Source: Clostridiales bacterium (GTDB lineage Bacteria > Bacillota > Clostridia > Christensenellales > UBA1242). Taken from it: a stretch of 29,479 nucleotides of DNA. Under the pieces are notes generated by a model, which was given only the letters and a program-made list of their open reading frames with translations, was not told the origin of the DNA and ran no database searches. The translations under genes and the position numbers were made by a program. The first letter of the stretch is position 1. Every line of letters starts with the position of its first letter. This document shows positions 1 through 8,486 of the stretch, in pieces. Where the stretch lies: assembly GCA_003522085.1 (NCBI GenBank), contig DPGI01000008.1, positions 1-29,479 on the forward strand, in the 5' to 3' direction.

Positions 1-39
1 GTGACAGGCTGGCGTTCTAACCAACTGAACTACCGAGCC
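1..39 (-). tRNA. tRNA-Asp(GTC), 5' half only, cut by the window edge
   Basis: Read on the minus strand, the first 39 bases give a 7-base acceptor strand (GGCTCGG), T8-A9, a D arm with the usual AGTTGGTTA loop, and an anticodon arm whose loop begins CTGTCAC. This places anticodon GTC (Asp). The 3' half, T arm and acceptor partner lie outside the window, so the gene is partial because of the window edge and not visibly broken. A consensus-like promoter lies just upstream at 96-124. Confidence 0.9.
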
Positions 40-95
40 AAAACTTATCTTTTGCAATGTCAAAATCATATTAAAATCATGACTTTGCGAGATTT

Positions 96-124
96 ATTTT
101 ACACTATAAAAAAAGTCTTGTCAA
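96..124 (-). promoter_or_regulatory. Sigma-A promoter for the tRNA-Asp transcript
   Basis: On the minus strand a perfect -35 TTGACA (124-119) is followed, after 17 bases, by a -10 TAAAAT (101-96). Predicted initiation near 89 gives a leader of about 50 bases before the tRNA. The site sits between the end of the methyltransferase gene and the tRNA, so it probably starts a tRNA or rRNA operon that continues to the left of the window. Confidence 0.75.
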
Positions 125-130
125 CAAATT

Positions 131-766
131 TTAAACATTTTTTTGTTTTTTTCTTAAAAGCAAATAATGCTTGCGCTCCCCTTCATTTGATGGGTCGACA
201 AAATCTATAGTCCACACTTTTTCAATGCTAAACTCATCACCTAAAATTTGCTCGAATTCTTGTGGCAAAAAGCGCTTTTTGTAAATTCGCAAATCTGGTG
301 CTAATGGTTCTGGTTCAAATCCTTCTCCCGTTCCGTTTATAATAGAAAGATAAACCACCCCATCGTCTTTTAACGCATCATAAAATTTGTGCAATGCAAT
401 TTTGCATTGATTTAAGGTCAAATTTTCAAGCAATCCGTTTGCAAGCACTCCGTCAAACTGATTTTTATATTGCGTATCCAGCACATTTTCAAGTAAAAAA
501 TGACACTCAGAAACTATGTTTTGAGCAAGATAAATCATTTTTTCACTGTTGTCAATTCCAAGCACGTTGCAGCCTTTTGATGTCAAATAAAGGCTGTATT
601 GCCCCACACCACATCCGGCGTCAAGCACATATTTGTCACCGCCAAGGGCGAGTATAAATTCGTTTACAAACATTTGGTCTGGAATCATTACACCGCTGTT
701 TTGAGCAAAAAGCGGAGCGATTTTGTTGTAAGTTAGGCGATTGCTTTCTATGTTGAAATATCTCAT
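131..766 (-). CDS. Class I SAM-dependent methyltransferase, substrate unknown
   Basis: The 211-residue product has the Rossmann methyltransferase core: motif I VLDAGCGVGQY at residues 47-57, which binds S-adenosylmethionine, and an acidic residue after the second strand (GIDNS, near residue 76) for the ribose. The rest reads as a methyltransf_11/25-like fold with a C-terminal extension that shows no substrate signature. The start is the first in-frame ATG after a stop; its ribosome site (AAAGGA) is rather distant. It begins 28 bases after cmk ends, so the two are probably co-transcribed from the promoter at 1478-1507. Methyltransferase activity is well supported; the substrate (small molecule, RNA or protein) cannot be inferred. 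Confidence 0.85.
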   Translation of the reverse strand: MRYFNIESNRLTYNKIAPLFAQNSGVMIPDQMFVNEFILALGGDKYVLDAGCGVGQYSLYLTSKGCNVLGIDNSEKMIYLAQNIVSECHFLLENVLDTQYKNQFDGVLANGLLENLTLNQCKIALHKFYDALKDDGVVYLSIINGTGEGFEPEPLAPDLRIYKKRFLPQEFEQILGDEFSIEKVWTIDFVDPSNEGERKHYLLLRKKQKNV

Positions 767-794
767 GTGTAATCAAATATCCTTTGCAAGTATT

Positions 795-1460
795 TTAATG
801 CATTTTAGATCGAACAATTTCTTCACAAATTTTTGTCACTTCATCAAGTGTTTTGTTTGTTGTGTCAATTACAACCGCATCTTCTGCGATTGCTAATTTC
901 CCAAATTCACGAGCCGAATCACGTTGATCACGCATTTTTAAGTCTTTAAGCACTTCTTCATATGTAGGAGCGCCTTTTTTGCCTTCAAACTGCAAATAAC
1001 GGCGACGCGCACGTTCTTCTGGCGATGCCGTAATAAACAACTTTACGTCTGCATTTGGAAGAACCACCGTTGTGATGTCTCTTCCCTCCATTACGCAGTT
1101 GTATTTTGCAGCAAAGCGACGTTGAATTCCAAGCACTTTTTCGCGAACCACTTTGTAAGGTGAAATTTCAGAAGTGAGCAAACTGATTTCTTCGCTACGC
1201 AAGAAGTCTGTTTCATCAATGCCATTAACGATGACATGCTGCATTCCGTGCTTAAAAGAAACGATGATTGAAATATCTTTGACCAGTTTAGCGATGTTTT
1301 TATCGTTTACTTTTCGCATCCTAAGTCGTTTAAAGCGGCAAGCAATTCCGCGATAAATCGCACCTGTATCCAATCTTTTAAAGCCCAAAACCTTGCTTAG
1401 ATTTTGTGCAAGAGTGCTTTTCCCACTTGATGTTGTGCCATCAATTGCAACGTTAAACAT
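795..1460 (-). CDS. cmk: Cytidylate kinase
   Basis: The enzyme transfers phosphate from ATP to CMP or dCMP in pyrimidine nucleotide salvage and RNA-turnover recycling. The 221-residue length matches the short bacterial family. Visible marks are the P-loop GTTSSGKST at residues 8-16, the LDTGAIYRG substrate segment near residue 31, and the GRDITTVV...ADVKLFITAS stretch followed by the lid EERARRRY. The P-loop reads GTTSSGKS where most Cmk proteins read GPAGAGKS; it still fits the Walker A pattern. A ribosome site (AGGTGG) precedes the ATG. In many clostridia cmk lies between the YhiN-like gene and plsC, and those two genes are adjacent here at 5881-7779. It therefore appears to have moved, with its own promoter and a methyltransferase partner. 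Confidence 0.93.
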   Translation of the reverse strand: MFNVAIDGTTSSGKSTLAQNLSKVLGFKRLDTGAIYRGIACRFKRLRMRKVNDKNIAKLVKDISIIVSFKHGMQHVIVNGIDETDFLRSEEISLLTSEISPYKVVREKVLGIQRRFAAKYNCVMEGRDITTVVLPNADVKLFITASPEERARRRYLQFEGKKGAPTYEEVLKDLKMRDQRDSAREFGKLAIAEDAVVIDTTNKTLDEVTKICEEIVRSKMH

Positions 1461-1477
1461 ACTCCACCTCTCAAATT

Positions 1478-1507
1478 AGATTATCATTTTATTTGCGTTT
1501 TTGTCAA
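1478..1507 (-). promoter_or_regulatory. Probable sigma-A promoter of cmk
   Basis: On the minus strand TTGACA (1507-1502) is followed after 18 bases by TAATCT (1483-1478), or after 17 by ATAATC. It lies between the terminator of the upstream surface-protein gene and the cmk ribosome site, so it supports an independent cmk-methyltransferase transcript. Confidence 0.6.
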
Positions 1508-1518
1508 ACAATACTAAT

Positions 1519-1547
1519 AAAAATCACAGTCATTGCTGTGATTTTTT
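1519..1547 (-). terminator. Intrinsic terminator of the GLUG surface-protein gene
   Basis: A nine-pair stem AAATCACAG/CTGTGATTT with a short loop starts a few bases after the stop codon at 1552 and is followed on the minus strand by a T-rich run. It separates the surface-protein transcript from cmk. Confidence 0.8.
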
Positions 1548-1551
1548 AAAC

Positions 1552-4500
1552 TTATGTTGTTGTTTCGCTGGAAGAATCTTCTTCAATTGTTACATTGAAT
1601 TGAGTTTGCAAGCACTGGACTATACCTGTGCTTGTTCCAAAATCCGAATCATAATACATTCCCGCAATAACTGGAGCTCCACCATAGATATATGAACATA
1701 CAAACACTCCGTCCATATTGTCATTCTTTTTTGTTAGCGTGTTGATTTTTACTTCACTGCCAGTTGATGTGTCTGTAAAAAGACTGAATGAATTGATACA
1801 TGAAATTTTATAGCCCGTTGTTGAAGGTCTGTAAAACTTTTCAAACGATATGCTTTCTCCCGCTGCATTGTTGGCTTTTATAATCGCTGCGCATCCGTCA
1901 ATCATACTCGCGTTTGCCGAAAGGTCCCGCTTAAGATTGGCAATAAAAGCACCAAAATATTGCGGTTTGTTTGTCAGTTCTAATTTACCACCAAAGAAGC
2001 ATTTGTTGATGTAAACCAGCCCGGTCGAACTGGTATCCCAATTATAAGGATCGCAGTCTGCTATTATTCCACCGAATATTGCTACTTCTGAATTAATAAG
2101 TTGCACCTCGCTTAAACATTCTAAAATTTGAATATCCTGAAAATCCTCATCAACTCTTGCACTACATGCTATCCCTCCAAAATTTCCAATGCCGAGATTT
2201 TTGCCAACCACAATACTTTTACAGTTAATTATTTGTCCTTTAATAGTGGCCGCAATCCCGCCATAGGAACCAATTTCTACTCCGCTGTCAACAATCTCGT
2301 CTAAAGCAATGCACCCTTGTATCTTTCCGCTATGCTCTGCTGAGATTCCGCCACCACTTCCGCTACCATACGGCGTCCCAATCTTTCTTTTGCCCATTGC
2401 AACACAGTTTGTAATATTTGTATTATCTGAAGCGCCACAAATACCACCCACTATAGGAGCGGATAAACTTCCGCGATAATAGCAGTTGTCAATATCGGCA
2501 TTCCCAGCCATTGCAGCAATACCACCGGCATAGTATGCCTTTGTGTTTCCATTTATAACGTTTACATTTTTGATTGTTGGACGCATTGCTGGGTCTTGCG
2601 GCTCTCCAGACCCTATCCCCGGTGGAGCAACTGCGCCAAATAAACCTGACATTTGTAAATTAAGATAACCTATTTCAAAATTTAAGCCGAGATCATTAAT
2701 CAAGAATTTTTTCAGTTTTAATCCGTATGCCGTAAGATAATCATTAGTTGCATTGGTTTCATCATACGCATTTTGCGGTTGAGTAAGGTTGTAAATGTTA
2801 AAGCCTCCGCCATCGTAATGACCTGAGAAAGACAACATATTGTCTGTGTTTGAAAGTATCAGATAACTACCAATCGGATAAAAGTTTTTGCCAGCAAGAT
2901 TAATGTCGGCAGTTTGCAGGTAATATTTATCTGAATATCTTGCGTTTTGCGTTAATACCAAATAGCTAAGACCGGCAAGTTGTTGTGCTGATGAAATGAG
3001 ATAAGGAGATGCCTCCGTTCCCTCGCCTTCAAACTGAGTCGAATAATATTCTGGTTTTTCAAACCAAAACTCCATTTGGTCTGCAAGCATTTCGTCAAGT
3101 GTTTTTAAAACCGGATAACCATTGTTTTCGCCGTCTTGAAATTTCCAAACAGATTCGAAATCAAAACTTGTAAGATTGTTTGAATAAAACTGTTTTGTTT
3201 TTGCCTGAACATTTAAATCTGCAATATATGTGCTGTTGTCGACATATGTTAATTCTGCACTTTCAGGAAAGCCTCCGATGCCTCCAATATTGGCACAACT
3301 ACCGCCATAATATGCGTTTGAAACCTTCGCGGTGCCTGTTGGATCAGAACCAAATGCTGGACCGACAAGATAGATTCCAACCTTTTTATAATTGTTTCCA
3401 CATATGACTTCTCCAGCATTAAAACATTCTTTTATCTCGACTGCTGCCGACTTAACTATTCCCGCCGCATAAAAATTTGATTCTATTTTGCCAGTATTAT
3501 ATGAAGATAAAACAGCAGCCCCAACTAAATTACCACTTGAATTCATTGCCAAATATTCGGCACAAATACCGGCTGCGGTGAAATAATCTCGCTCGCCGGG
3601 AACATGACGAGAATTAAGAACAACATTTCCTGTGTTGTAACAATTTTTTATTTGTGGACCAGCCACAGCGGCGCCCACTATTCCTGCCGCAATTTTGCCT
3701 TCGGAATAAATATTCCCATAATTTGCACATCGGTCAAGGTTTCCCATGGAAAAACCACTTCCATAAAGAATCCCCGCAGCGCCATAGCTGCTATCGACTA
3801 CTTTTTGATGATATATCAATTGGATGTCGCCATAATTAGAACATCGGGATATTGTCAAATCACTACTTTCGCATAACTCTGTATGGGCAAGTATCCCCGC
3901 TGCTTCAGAATAACCTTTTATAGTGGCATAATTGTTGCAATTAACAATACTACCATAAGCATAAAGAGCGATTCCAGCAGCACCAATGCCTACTATTTCT
4001 GAATCTCTGATGTTTACGTTTTCAATTTTCCCGCTTCGTTTTCTGTTGCTATTCATGTTTCCCACGCAACCAAAAAGAGCGCAATTATCAGTGATAGAAC
4101 CAGAATAATTTTCTAAATCAAGCGATGAAGGGTCAAACATCGAACGAATGCCAGACACTGAGAAACCATCACCATCATAATTGGCAACAAAATTTGAATA
4201 ATTATTGTTAGAATTATCGATAGCATTACTTGCCCCTATTGGATACCAATAGTGAGCGGAAAGATTGATGTCGGCTGTTTGTTTGAAATATTTGCCTGAA
4301 TAATTGTTGTAGCCTGTGCCATCAGAAAAGATTTTTGACAAATAAGCGAGTTCGGCTGCATTTGAAATTAAATATGGATCACCTTGAGCCCCACTGCCAC
4401 CCGCAAAAGACGTTGAATAGTAGTCAGGGTTTGAAATCCAAGAATCAACAACCGCAATTGATTGATTTTCTGTTTCAGAAACTGTTTCTTTTTTTTGTGC

Positions 4501-4587
4501 GAGACTAAAAAGTGCCCCCGCCCCAATGGTAAGGCAAAACAAACATAAAATTAGCGTATTTAAAATATTTTTTCTAATTTTTTGCAT
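1552..4587 (-). CDS. Large secreted or membrane-anchored GLUG-repeat surface protein
   Basis: The product (1011 residues from the chosen ATG) opens with basic residues and a hydrophobic segment at about 8-28, a signal peptide or anchor. Two large modules follow. Each opens with a PxYYST.F.G segment and a block of the type PYLIS.A..LA.LS, then QTADINL...YPIG and a YDG.GF block; the second begins near residue 525. Between these lie many short Gly/Asn/Cys-rich turns (GIA, GIC, NC.N.G) typical of GLUG-type parallel beta-helix repeats. I chose the ATG at 4587, not the in-frame GTG at 4599, because the GTG lies inside the ribosome site AAAGGTGG (4596-4603), which is 8 bases from the ATG. There is no LPxTG sorting motif, dockerin or S-layer domain, and the tail is Ser/Thr/Glu-rich. 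Family knowledge suggests adhesion or a surface structure; the ligand is unknown. Confidence 0.8.
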   Translation of the reverse strand: MQKIRKNILNTLILCLFCLTIGAGALFSLAQKKETVSETENQSIAVVDSWISNPDYYSTSFAGGSGAQGDPYLISNAAELAYLSKIFSDGTGYNNYSGKYFKQTADINLSAHYWYPIGASNAIDNSNNNYSNFVANYDGDGFSVSGIRSMFDPSSLDLENYSGSITDNCALFGCVGNMNSNRKRSGKIENVNIRDSEIVGIGAAGIALYAYGSIVNCNNYATIKGYSEAAGILAHTELCESSDLTISRCSNYGDIQLIYHQKVVDSSYGAAGILYGSGFSMGNLDRCANYGNIYSEGKIAAGIVGAAVAGPQIKNCYNTGNVVLNSRHVPGERDYFTAAGICAEYLAMNSSGNLVGAAVLSSYNTGKIESNFYAAGIVKSAAVEIKECFNAGEVICGNNYKKVGIYLVGPAFGSDPTGTAKVSNAYYGGSCANIGGIGGFPESAELTYVDNSTYIADLNVQAKTKQFYSNNLTSFDFESVWKFQDGENNGYPVLKTLDEMLADQMEFWFEKPEYYSTQFEGEGTEASPYLISSAQQLAGLSYLVLTQNARYSDKYYLQTADINLAGKNFYPIGSYLILSNTDNMLSFSGHYDGGGFNIYNLTQPQNAYDETNATNDYLTAYGLKLKKFLINDLGLNFEIGYLNLQMSGLFGAVAPPGIGSGEPQDPAMRPTIKNVNVINGNTKAYYAGGIAAMAGNADIDNCYYRGSLSAPIVGGICGASDNTNITNCVAMGKRKIGTPYGSGSGGGISAEHSGKIQGCIALDEIVDSGVEIGSYGGIAATIKGQIINCKSIVVGKNLGIGNFGGIACSARVDEDFQDIQILECLSEVQLINSEVAIFGGIIADCDPYNWDTSSTGLVYINKCFFGGKLELTNKPQYFGAFIANLKRDLSANASMIDGCAAIIKANNAAGESISFEKFYRPSTTGYKISCINSFSLFTDTSTGSEVKINTLTKKNDNMDGVFVCSYIYGGAPVIAGMYYDSDFGTSTGIVQCLQTQFNVTIEEDSSSETTT

Positions 4588-4656
4588 AGAGTAGTCCACC
4601 TTTTTCTTTATGCAGAAATATTATAAAAAAGTAATCCACCGCACATTATATATTTT

Positions 4657-4685
4657 ATTTTAACAAATTTATAAATATATAACAA
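4657..4685 (-). promoter_or_regulatory. Candidate promoter of the GLUG surface-protein gene
   Basis: On the minus strand TTGTTA (4685-4680) and TAAAAT (4662-4657) are spaced by 17 bases, leaving a leader of about 65 bases before the start codon. The surrounding sequence is very AT-rich, so chance matches are likely. Confidence 0.4.
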
Positions 4686-4753
4686 CTAATTTTTTATCTT
4701 TTTGCAAAAATAACTAGCAAATTTGCATAGAATATGCTAAAATACTCATGTTT

Positions 4754-4828
4754 GCTGGTGTGGCTCAGGGGTAGAGCAATTGATTCGTAATCAATAGGTC
4801 GTGGGTCCGATTCCCACCACCAGCTCCA
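4754..4828 (+). tRNA. tRNA-Thr(CGT)
   Basis: A complete 75-base tRNA with acceptor GCTGGTG/CACCAGC, D stem GCTC/GAGC, anticodon stem ATTGA/TCAAT with loop TTCGTAA (anticodon CGT, reading ACG), T arm GTGGG-TCCGATT-CCCAC, discriminator T and an encoded CCA. The T loop reads TCCGATT in place of the common TTCRANN, a small deviation. It is monocistronic and followed at once by a terminator. Confidence 0.95.
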
Positions 4829-4838
4829 AGTGAATTAA

Positions 4839-4865
4839 AAAAAGCCTTGCAATAAGGCTTTTTTT
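4839..4865. terminator. Bidirectional intrinsic terminator between tRNA-Thr and the S1 gene
   Basis: The stem AAGCCTT/AAGGCTT is flanked by A-runs on the left and T-runs on the right, so it works as a terminator in both directions. It serves the plus-strand tRNA-Thr and the convergent minus-strand S1-domain gene that ends at 4871. Confidence 0.85.
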
Positions 4866-4870
4866 CATGT

Positions 4871-5884
4871 TTATAATCCAAATGATACTTTTTTGTTTTC
4901 AACGTCTTTTGAAAGCACTTTAACTTTTACGCGCTGTCCAAGTTTTACAAACTCATAGATGTTTGCGTCGTGGCGTTCGGTGGCGTTTGAGATGTGCAAC
5001 AGTCCACTTACCCCATTGTCGAGTTTGATGATTGCGCCAAAGGCAAGAAGTTTTATAACTTCGCCTTCATAGGTTTCGCCTATCTGCAAATCTTCGATTT
5101 GTTGAATGATTGGGTCAGGCAAAATTTGCTTTAAGCCAAGTTTAACTTTTTTGTTTTCGCGGTCGACTTCGATAACTTTAAATGAAAGCTCTTCACCTTC
5201 TTTAATCACTTCGCTTGGCGATGAAATTCTTGAAAATGAAAGGTCAGAAATGTGCACAAAGCAATCCACTCCACCGACATCAACAAATGCACCATATGGG
5301 AGAATCTTTTTAACTTTTCCGGTCACGATTTTATTGATGAAAATTGACTTCCAAAACAGCTCTTCATTTGCTGCTGCGATTTGATCGGCAAGAAGTTTGA
5401 TTGATGCAACTATTTTTTTATTGTCGCGGTCAAGTTCGGTGACAACGGCTTCATATTGCTTGCCTATCATCTTCTTAACGTCAACATAGTGCGATGAAAT
5501 TTCGCTGCTTGGAACGAATATGTCATAGTCGCCCATCTTTGATTTAAGCCCACCTTCAAATGAAGTTGGAACAAATGTAAAGCGGCTGCCGAGTTTGAGT
5601 TTTTGTGCGTTTTGTATTCCGATTAAAATAACGTCTGCTTCGCTTTTTGACGCCAAAATCATGCCTTCATCGTTTGTTCCTTGAATGACAACTTTAAAAC
5701 GATCGCCGATTTTTACGTCGTCATAATTTGCAAAGTCTTCTTTTAATATAAACGCGTCTTTTTTGCCGCCGATATTGAAAATTACGCCATCGTCACGTTT
5801 TAAAACAACAACCCCGCTTTCGAGATTGCCCTTTTTGTAAGTTGTAAACGTTTTTTCAATTTCTTCTAAGTTGAAATTAGTCAT
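4871..5884 (-). CDS. rpsA: S1-domain RNA-binding protein, ribosomal protein S1-like
   Basis: The 337-residue product consists of about four OB-fold S1 repeats: a weak one in the first 80 residues, another at about 90-167, and two clear ones. The third contains ILPYGAFVDVGGVDCFVHISDL and ends IEVDRENKKVKLGLK; the fourth contains GAIIKLDNGVSGLLHIS. Such four-repeat proteins are usual for Firmicutes S1 homologs, which are shorter than the six-repeat E. coli S1, and likely help translation or RNA handling. The start ATG overlaps the plsC stop by 4 bases and has a ribosome site (AGGGAAG). In many clostridia this gene follows ispH or is fused to it; here ispH is absent and plsC precedes it directly. 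Whether it binds the ribosome stably cannot be told. Confidence 0.85.
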   Translation of the reverse strand: MTNFNLEEIEKTFTTYKKGNLESGVVVLKRDDGVIFNIGGKKDAFILKEDFANYDDVKIGDRFKVVIQGTNDEGMILASKSEADVILIGIQNAQKLKLGSRFTFVPTSFEGGLKSKMGDYDIFVPSSEISSHYVDVKKMIGKQYEAVVTELDRDNKKIVASIKLLADQIAAANEELFWKSIFINKIVTGKVKKILPYGAFVDVGGVDCFVHISDLSFSRISSPSEVIKEGEELSFKVIEVDRENKKVKLGLKQILPDPIIQQIEDLQIGETYEGEVIKLLAFGAIIKLDNGVSGLLHISNATERHDANIYEFVKLGQRVKVKVLSKDVENKKVSFGL

Positions 5885-6549
5885 TTTACTTCCCTTTCTT
5901 CTGATTTTTCTGATTTATTGGTTTTTTTAGCCTTTTTCGTTTTCTTGAATTTTTGTTCGGCTTCAAGTTTTAATTCATTCAATTTGCCGGCAACAACCGC
6001 GCTTGCTTTTTCAAGCACTTCGTCACCAAGTTTTTGCCCGTAAAACTCTTCAAGCGTGTAAGGTTTTCCGATTAAAACTTTGGTTGTGCGGAATGCTTTT
6101 GGACGATTGTAAATCCAAATTGGAATGATCGGCGATTTTGATTTGATTGCAAGCATTGCTGCGCCGTTTTTGACTTCGCCAAGGTTCAAATCTTCGTCTT
6201 GCGCGCTTTTATTGCGTGTGCCTTCTGGATAGATGATAAGTTTTTTGTTCTCTTTAAGCACTGTAAGGCTTTGTTTTATGGCTGAGATGTCCGCGATTGA
6301 ACGGTCAATTTTAATCGCGCCAAGACATTTTAAAAACGACGAGCAAAGTTTGTTTTTAAAGAGTTCTTTTTTAGCAAGATAAAACTTTTTTTCATAAGTG
6401 CCAAGTGCGATAATGACAGAGTCGAGATTTGACGTGTGATTGATTGTCAAAACAGCCTTCCCTTTTGGAAGATTTTTTTTGCCATATATGCGCGATGGAA
6501 AGATTATTCTGCCTGGAATGAACGCCAAGGCCTGCCAAAAGTGAAACAT
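5881..6549 (-). CDS. plsC: 1-acyl-sn-glycerol-3-phosphate acyltransferase
   Basis: It acylates lysophosphatidic acid to phosphatidic acid, the second acylation step of phospholipid synthesis, at the inner face of the membrane. The family motifs are present: NHTSNLD near residue 37 carries the catalytic H38-x4-D43, and YPEGTR near residue 107 is the phosphate-binding block. The first 20 residues are mildly hydrophobic. At 222 residues it is normal in length, but its last 30 residues are almost all Lys, Glu and Ser, a charged tail that may be a low-complexity extension. A GAGGAG ribosome site lies 4 bases before the ATG, and the stop overlaps the S1 gene start. Confidence 0.92.
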   Translation of the reverse strand: MFHFWQALAFIPGRIIFPSRIYGKKNLPKGKAVLTINHTSNLDSVIIALGTYEKKFYLAKKELFKNKLCSSFLKCLGAIKIDRSIADISAIKQSLTVLKENKKLIIYPEGTRNKSAQDEDLNLGEVKNGAAMLAIKSKSPIIPIWIYNRPKAFRTTKVLIGKPYTLEEFYGQKLGDEVLEKASAVVAGKLNELKLEAEQKFKKTKKAKKTNKSEKSEEREVK

Positions 6550-6591
6550 ATTTCTCCTCGATTTCTTTAAATAAAAGTCACTGCTTGCGGC

Positions 6592-7779
6592 TTAAAAATC
6601 GCTGCTTGCGGCATATGCCGTTGAAAAAGCAATTTGCAAATTGAATCCGCCCGTGAGTGCGTCGATGTCAAGCACTTCGCCTATAAAATACAGCCCACTG
6701 ACAAGTTTTGATTGCATTGTTTTTGGGTCGATTTGTTTTAGGTCAACTCCGCCGCTGGTGACTATTGCTGCATTTAAAGGATACAACATTTTATAACGAA
6801 GTGTCCAGCATTTTAAGCCGTTTGCGATTCGGGCACGCTCTTGCGAAGTGATTGAATTTATTTTGCGGTCGCCGCTAAGCGAAACACGCTTTAAAAATGG
6901 CGGGATCATGCTTTTGATCATAAGCGTAGCCATGACCGAACTGAGATTTTTGTTTTTATCGTTTTCAAATTCTCGCACCAAGCGCGCATCAAGTTTTTCA
7001 AACGAAAGCGCTGGTTTTAAGTCAAGCGAAAGTGAAACTTCTGACTCGCGGTTGATAAGACTTGAAAGTGTCAAGACGATTGGACCTGATATGCCTTTGT
7101 CAGTAAACAGCATTTCTCCAAACTGTGAAAATGTTTTCTTTCCGCATTTTGCAGTGAGAGAAACGTTTTTAAGTGAAACACCTTGCAAGGCTGAAAGATC
7201 GGAATCATCAAGTTCGATTGGCACGAGTGCGGGTTTGATGTCGATTATGTTGTGCCCAAAACGTCGAGCAAAATTGTAGCCGTCGCCTTCACTGCCCGTT
7301 TGGCTGTAACTTTTGCCGCCTGTTGCGATTATCACGCGGTCAAACATTTCGCCGTCAACATAAAACTTGTCAGATTTTTTTATGATTGATTTCACTTTGT
7401 GGTTAAGTTTAATTGTCGCTTTTGATGCAAAAAAATTAAGCGCTTTTAAAATATCGCTTGATTTGTCGCTGGCTGGAAAGGCGCGATTGCCGCGTTCGAC
7501 CTTTGTTGCGACGTTTTTGCTTTCAAAAAAAGCGATGCAATCTTGTGGGGTAAATCGCGACAGCGCACTTTGGAAAAACTTTTCGCCGCGCACCACGTTT
7601 GACAAAAACGTTTCTCTGTCGCAATCGTTTGTAAAATTGCATCTACCTTTGCCTGTTATATAAAGCTTTTTGCCCGTTTTTTCGTTGCTGTCAAAAACAA
7701 TGACGTCATGCCCCTTTTGTGAGATGAGTCCCGCTGCAAAAAGTCCTGAGGCGCCTCCGCCTATGATGGCGACTTTCAT
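6592..7779 (-). CDS. YhiN/HI0933-family NAD(P)/FAD-dependent oxidoreductase
   Basis: The 395-residue flavoprotein opens with the dinucleotide-binding fold GGGASG at residues 7-12 and the acid at the end of strand 2 (VFDSNEKTGKK). The signature TGKGRCNFTN of the HI0933 family follows. Near the C terminus SGGVDLKQID and GLYFIGEVLDIDALTGGFNLQIAFSTAYAA complete the FAD site. The family is widespread but its reaction is unproven; roles in flavin-dependent RNA or protein modification have been proposed only by context. Its start overlaps the rluB stop by 4 bases, so the two are translationally coupled. In many clostridia cmk follows this gene; here plsC does, after 42 bases. Confidence 0.9.
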   Translation of the reverse strand: MKVAIIGGGASGLFAAGLISQKGHDVIVFDSNEKTGKKLYITGKGRCNFTNDCDRETFLSNVVRGEKFFQSALSRFTPQDCIAFFESKNVATKVERGNRAFPASDKSSDILKALNFFASKATIKLNHKVKSIIKKSDKFYVDGEMFDRVIIATGGKSYSQTGSEGDGYNFARRFGHNIIDIKPALVPIELDDSDLSALQGVSLKNVSLTAKCGKKTFSQFGEMLFTDKGISGPIVLTLSSLINRESEVSLSLDLKPALSFEKLDARLVREFENDKNKNLSSVMATLMIKSMIPPFLKRVSLSGDRKINSITSQERARIANGLKCWTLRYKMLYPLNAAIVTSGGVDLKQIDPKTMQSKLVSGLYFIGEVLDIDALTGGFNLQIAFSTAYAASSDF

Positions 7780-8483
7780 TTGCCCTCCACAAGCGCTGAG
7801 ATTTCGTCAGCACGAAGAGGACGATATTCGCCGCGTTTAAGCCCGCCAAGTGTAACTGAACCAATGCGTTGACGTTTCAAAAATTTTACGTCTTTGCCGA
7901 TGGCTGCAAACATACGACGCACTTGATGATTTTGACCTTCGTGAATAATTACGCTGAGTCGTGAGCATTCGCCGTCAAAGCCAAGTTTTTTAATTCCTGC
8001 TTTTGGCATACGAACGCCATTTTCAACAACACCTTTTCTGAGCACTGCAAGTTCGCTTTCAAGCATGTCTCCTTTAACCTTTACTACATATTCCTTTTCA
8101 ATTTCGTATGAAGGATGAGCAACGTGGTTGGCAAAATCGCCGTCGTTTGTCAGAATTATCAGCCCTTCTGTGTCATAGTCAAGTCTGCCAATCGAGAAAA
8201 GACGCTCGTTTGTGTCGATAAGTTCATAAATCGTTTTTCTGCCGTGTTCGTCACTGGCTGTGCACGCATAGCCTTTTGGTTTGTTGAGTTTTATGTAAAC
8301 ATGTGAAACTGGCAGACTAGCCTTTTTGCCGTCCACCAATATCTCGTCTGTTTTCTCGTTGATGATTGTGCCAAGTTCGGTTGTAAACTTGCCGTTTACA
8401 ACGACTTTGCCATTTTGAATAAGTTCATCTGCTTTGCGACGAGAGCACACCCCTGCCGCACTTAAAAATTTGTTTAATCTCAT
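7776..8483 (-). CDS. rluB: 23S rRNA pseudouridine synthase, RsuA/RluB family
   Basis: The protein isomerises a uridine to pseudouridine in rRNA, most likely position 2605-type in 23S rRNA as in RluB. An N-terminal S4 RNA-binding domain (residues 1-50, beginning MRLNKFLSAAGVCSRRKAD) is followed by the catalytic domain with GRLDYDTEGLIILTNDG; the invariant Asp is residue 102. The basic HEGQNHQVRRM block binds RNA. At 235 residues it matches the family. RluB, RsuA and RluF cannot be separated with certainty by eye, but position next to dacF and GerW is the usual Firmicutes RluB context. Confidence 0.9.
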   Translation of the reverse strand: MRLNKFLSAAGVCSRRKADELIQNGKVVVNGKFTTELGTIINEKTDEILVDGKKASLPVSHVYIKLNKPKGYACTASDEHGRKTIYELIDTNERLFSIGRLDYDTEGLIILTNDGDFANHVAHPSYEIEKEYVVKVKGDMLESELAVLRKGVVENGVRMPKAGIKKLGFDGECSRLSVIIHEGQNHQVRRMFAAIGKDVKFLKRQRIGSVTLGGLKRGEYRPLRADEISALVEGK

Positions 8484-8486
8484 GTT

